Origin: Blattamonas nauphoetae
Taxonomy: Eukaryota; Preaxostyla; Oxymonadida
Length of the DNA: 64,000 nt
Assembly: GCA_033064195.1 (NCBI GenBank)
Contig: JARBJD010000132.1
Span: forward strand, 124,001-188,000
Reading direction: 5' to 3'
The first letter of the stretch is position 1. The number at the start of each line of letters is the position of its first letter. Shown here one piece after another: positions 63,157-64,000 of this stretch. The notes below the pieces were generated by a model. The model worked only from the letters and a program-made list of their open reading frames with translations. It did no database searches and was not told the DNA's origin. A program made the position numbers and the translations under genes.

Positions 63157-63522
63157 ATGAATCCAACTGAGATGTACAACGAAAGACGTCGAGTATATTC
63201 AGAACAAGCATTAATTGAATCAATGAGAGAAGAGAACTGTTCACTAGTCTCTGAGTATGTCAGAAATAATGTTCTGGTGACGTATGTTCATGAGGGAGTT
63301 GAATGGAGAATAAAACCAAAGTTGTGGAATCAAGGAAACAGACCTCACTTAGCGAAACGTCGACATTACACTCAATCATTCGTCGAAAATGAACTGAAGA
63401 AATATAATTGTGAGCTCGTCGGTGAGTACACCAAAGTTCTGGTTCCATTCACATATCGAGAGATTGGCGGAAGTGAAGTGTTCAGAATTAGACTTGATTC
63501 CTGGCTAAAGGCAACGATATAG
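63157..63522 (+). CDS. Subterminal gene of the right element, 121 aa
   Basis: Homologue of the 129-residue gene at 13,527 (minus), with about 80 percent identity over 75 central residues. It appears to have two repeats of one small unit: NCSLVSEYVRNNVLV..HEGVEWRIKPKLWNQG and NCELVGEYTKVLVPF..EVFRIRLDSWLKA. The pattern Glu-Tyr, then a short strand, then a Trp-containing helix resembles modules found beside viral and phage nucleases, but this is only a resemblance. It is preceded by GAATTTTTTAATTTGTATTAA. A gap of 67 bp leads to the next gene. Confidence 0.65.
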   Translation: MNPTEMYNERRRVYSEQALIESMREENCSLVSEYVRNNVLVTYVHEGVEWRIKPKLWNQGNRPHLAKRRHYTQSFVENELKKYNCELVGEYTKVLVPFTYREIGGSEVFRIRLDSWLKATI

Positions 63523-63589
63523 CCCCATCATAGAAAACAGAAATAAACGCTCAACTTTTTTAATTTTCGGATTTTTTAATTTGTAGTAA

Positions 63590-64000
63590 ATGGCGGCGAC
63601 ACTGAAATTTGTCACAGACAGCATCACGAAAATAAGAGAGCTATTTCCAAACACCACCTTTGAATTCAAGGATGAACATGGCTATGATCGAACATATAAT
63701 CCAAACATTAGAAACTACCAACATCATCGTGCATATCTCCTGTCAATGCTCAAGAATCCAGATCTCCATTTTGAAGGAGAGATAAGGAATATTACCAACT
63801 ATCAGATTGAAGATTTTATTCACAAACTGGAAGAGCACAATAACAATGCAATGATGAATGAAGAAGACAGCAAAGCAAGAATGCAAATCATGAAAGAAAA
63901 TCCAAGAGTGAACAAAGATGAACTGAAAAAGCAAGTGTTCAAAATGACGTGGAAACTGAAATCAATTGAAGAGAAGCTGATGGATCATTGGATGAAGAAT
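63590..64000 (+). CDS. Polinton-element gene, N-terminal part, cut by the window edge
   Basis: Opens MAATLKFVTDSITKIRELF after the motif TTTTTTAATTTGTAGTAA and stays open for 137 codons to the edge. The visible part is helical, charged and rich in Asn, Lys and Glu (NPRVNKDELKKQVFKMTWKL). No domain recognised. If the gene order of the left element is mirrored, it could be the N-terminal part of a large replication protein, but nothing in view proves it. Confidence 0.55.
   Translation, partial: MAATLKFVTDSITKIRELFPNTTFEFKDEHGYDRTYNPNIRNYQHHRAYLLSMLKNPDLHFEGEIRNITNYQIEDFIHKLEEHNNNAMMNEEDSKARMQIMKENPRVNKDELKKQVFKMTWKLKSIEEKLMDHWMKN

Larger units (their letters stand above)
62990..64000. mobile_element. 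Second Polinton-like element, left part only
   Basis: Two plus-strand genes begin after the T-rich start motif typical of the left-hand element. The first is homologous to the subterminal gene at 13,527 but points the opposite way, so the facing ends of the two elements are mirror-related. The element runs off the window. Both genes in view are open. Its exact left end within 62,960-63,130 could not be fixed. Confidence 0.65.

Overview
This window looks like nuclear DNA of a free-living or gut protist, most probably an oxymonad close to Blattamonas (Preaxostyla). That is recognition, not proof. It rests on very short spliceosomal introns (28, 29, 31 and 62 bp where I can place them from reading frame), large secreted right-handed beta-helix proteins with a membrane helix and a C-terminal kinase-like domain, and an expanded family of roughly 350-residue helical proteins that I associate with that genus. 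TAA, TAG and TGA all act as stops in the clear genes. No rRNA and no convincing tRNA gene was found.

Layout: (1) About 1-13,960 is most of a Polinton/Maverick-like element whose left end lies outside the window. It carries a protein-primed DNA polymerase, a retroviral-type integrase, a packaging ATPase, two related capsid-like proteins, a fibre-like protein with an S74 chaperone domain and several small proteins. It is followed by a ~250 bp repeat family. (2) 14,760-28,150 is a gene-poor repeat and transposon graveyard. It holds a candidate Pol III RNA of ~270 nt with a tRNA-like head, four hairpin repeats, a nearly intact pogo-like transposase with a 31 bp intron, a second pogo relic, a hAT-like transposase relic, an inverted-repeat pair, a Myb-like gene piece and a decayed member of the helical family. 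(3) 28,150-42,220 is a block of host surface and secretory genes: a ~2,000-residue beta-helix receptor with a pseudokinase-like tail, a spliced 5'-nucleotidase-type metallophosphatase, a second beta-helix protein with a GPI-like tail, a single-pass membrane protein and a four-exon secreted protein. (4) 42,730-60,480 is dominated by the lineage-specific helical family: about nine copies or fragments here, several in head-to-head pairs. Two copies of a short-chain dehydrogenase gene lie in the arms of a large inverted duplication. One arm is split by a 1,726 bp hAT-type element with an exact 8 bp target duplication. (5) 60,840-62,960 is a degenerate ~130 bp satellite, interrupted by a 348 bp MITE. 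(6) From about 63,000 a second Polinton-like element begins and runs off the right edge.

How it fits together: the two Polinton-like elements face each other with related subterminal genes and share a T-rich motif directly before their start codons, which the host genes lack. The host part reads as a cell-surface gene neighbourhood next to a gene family that grows by inverted duplication, conversion and deletion. Several frame breaks in otherwise good host genes fall in homopolymer runs, so part of the apparent decay may be consensus error.
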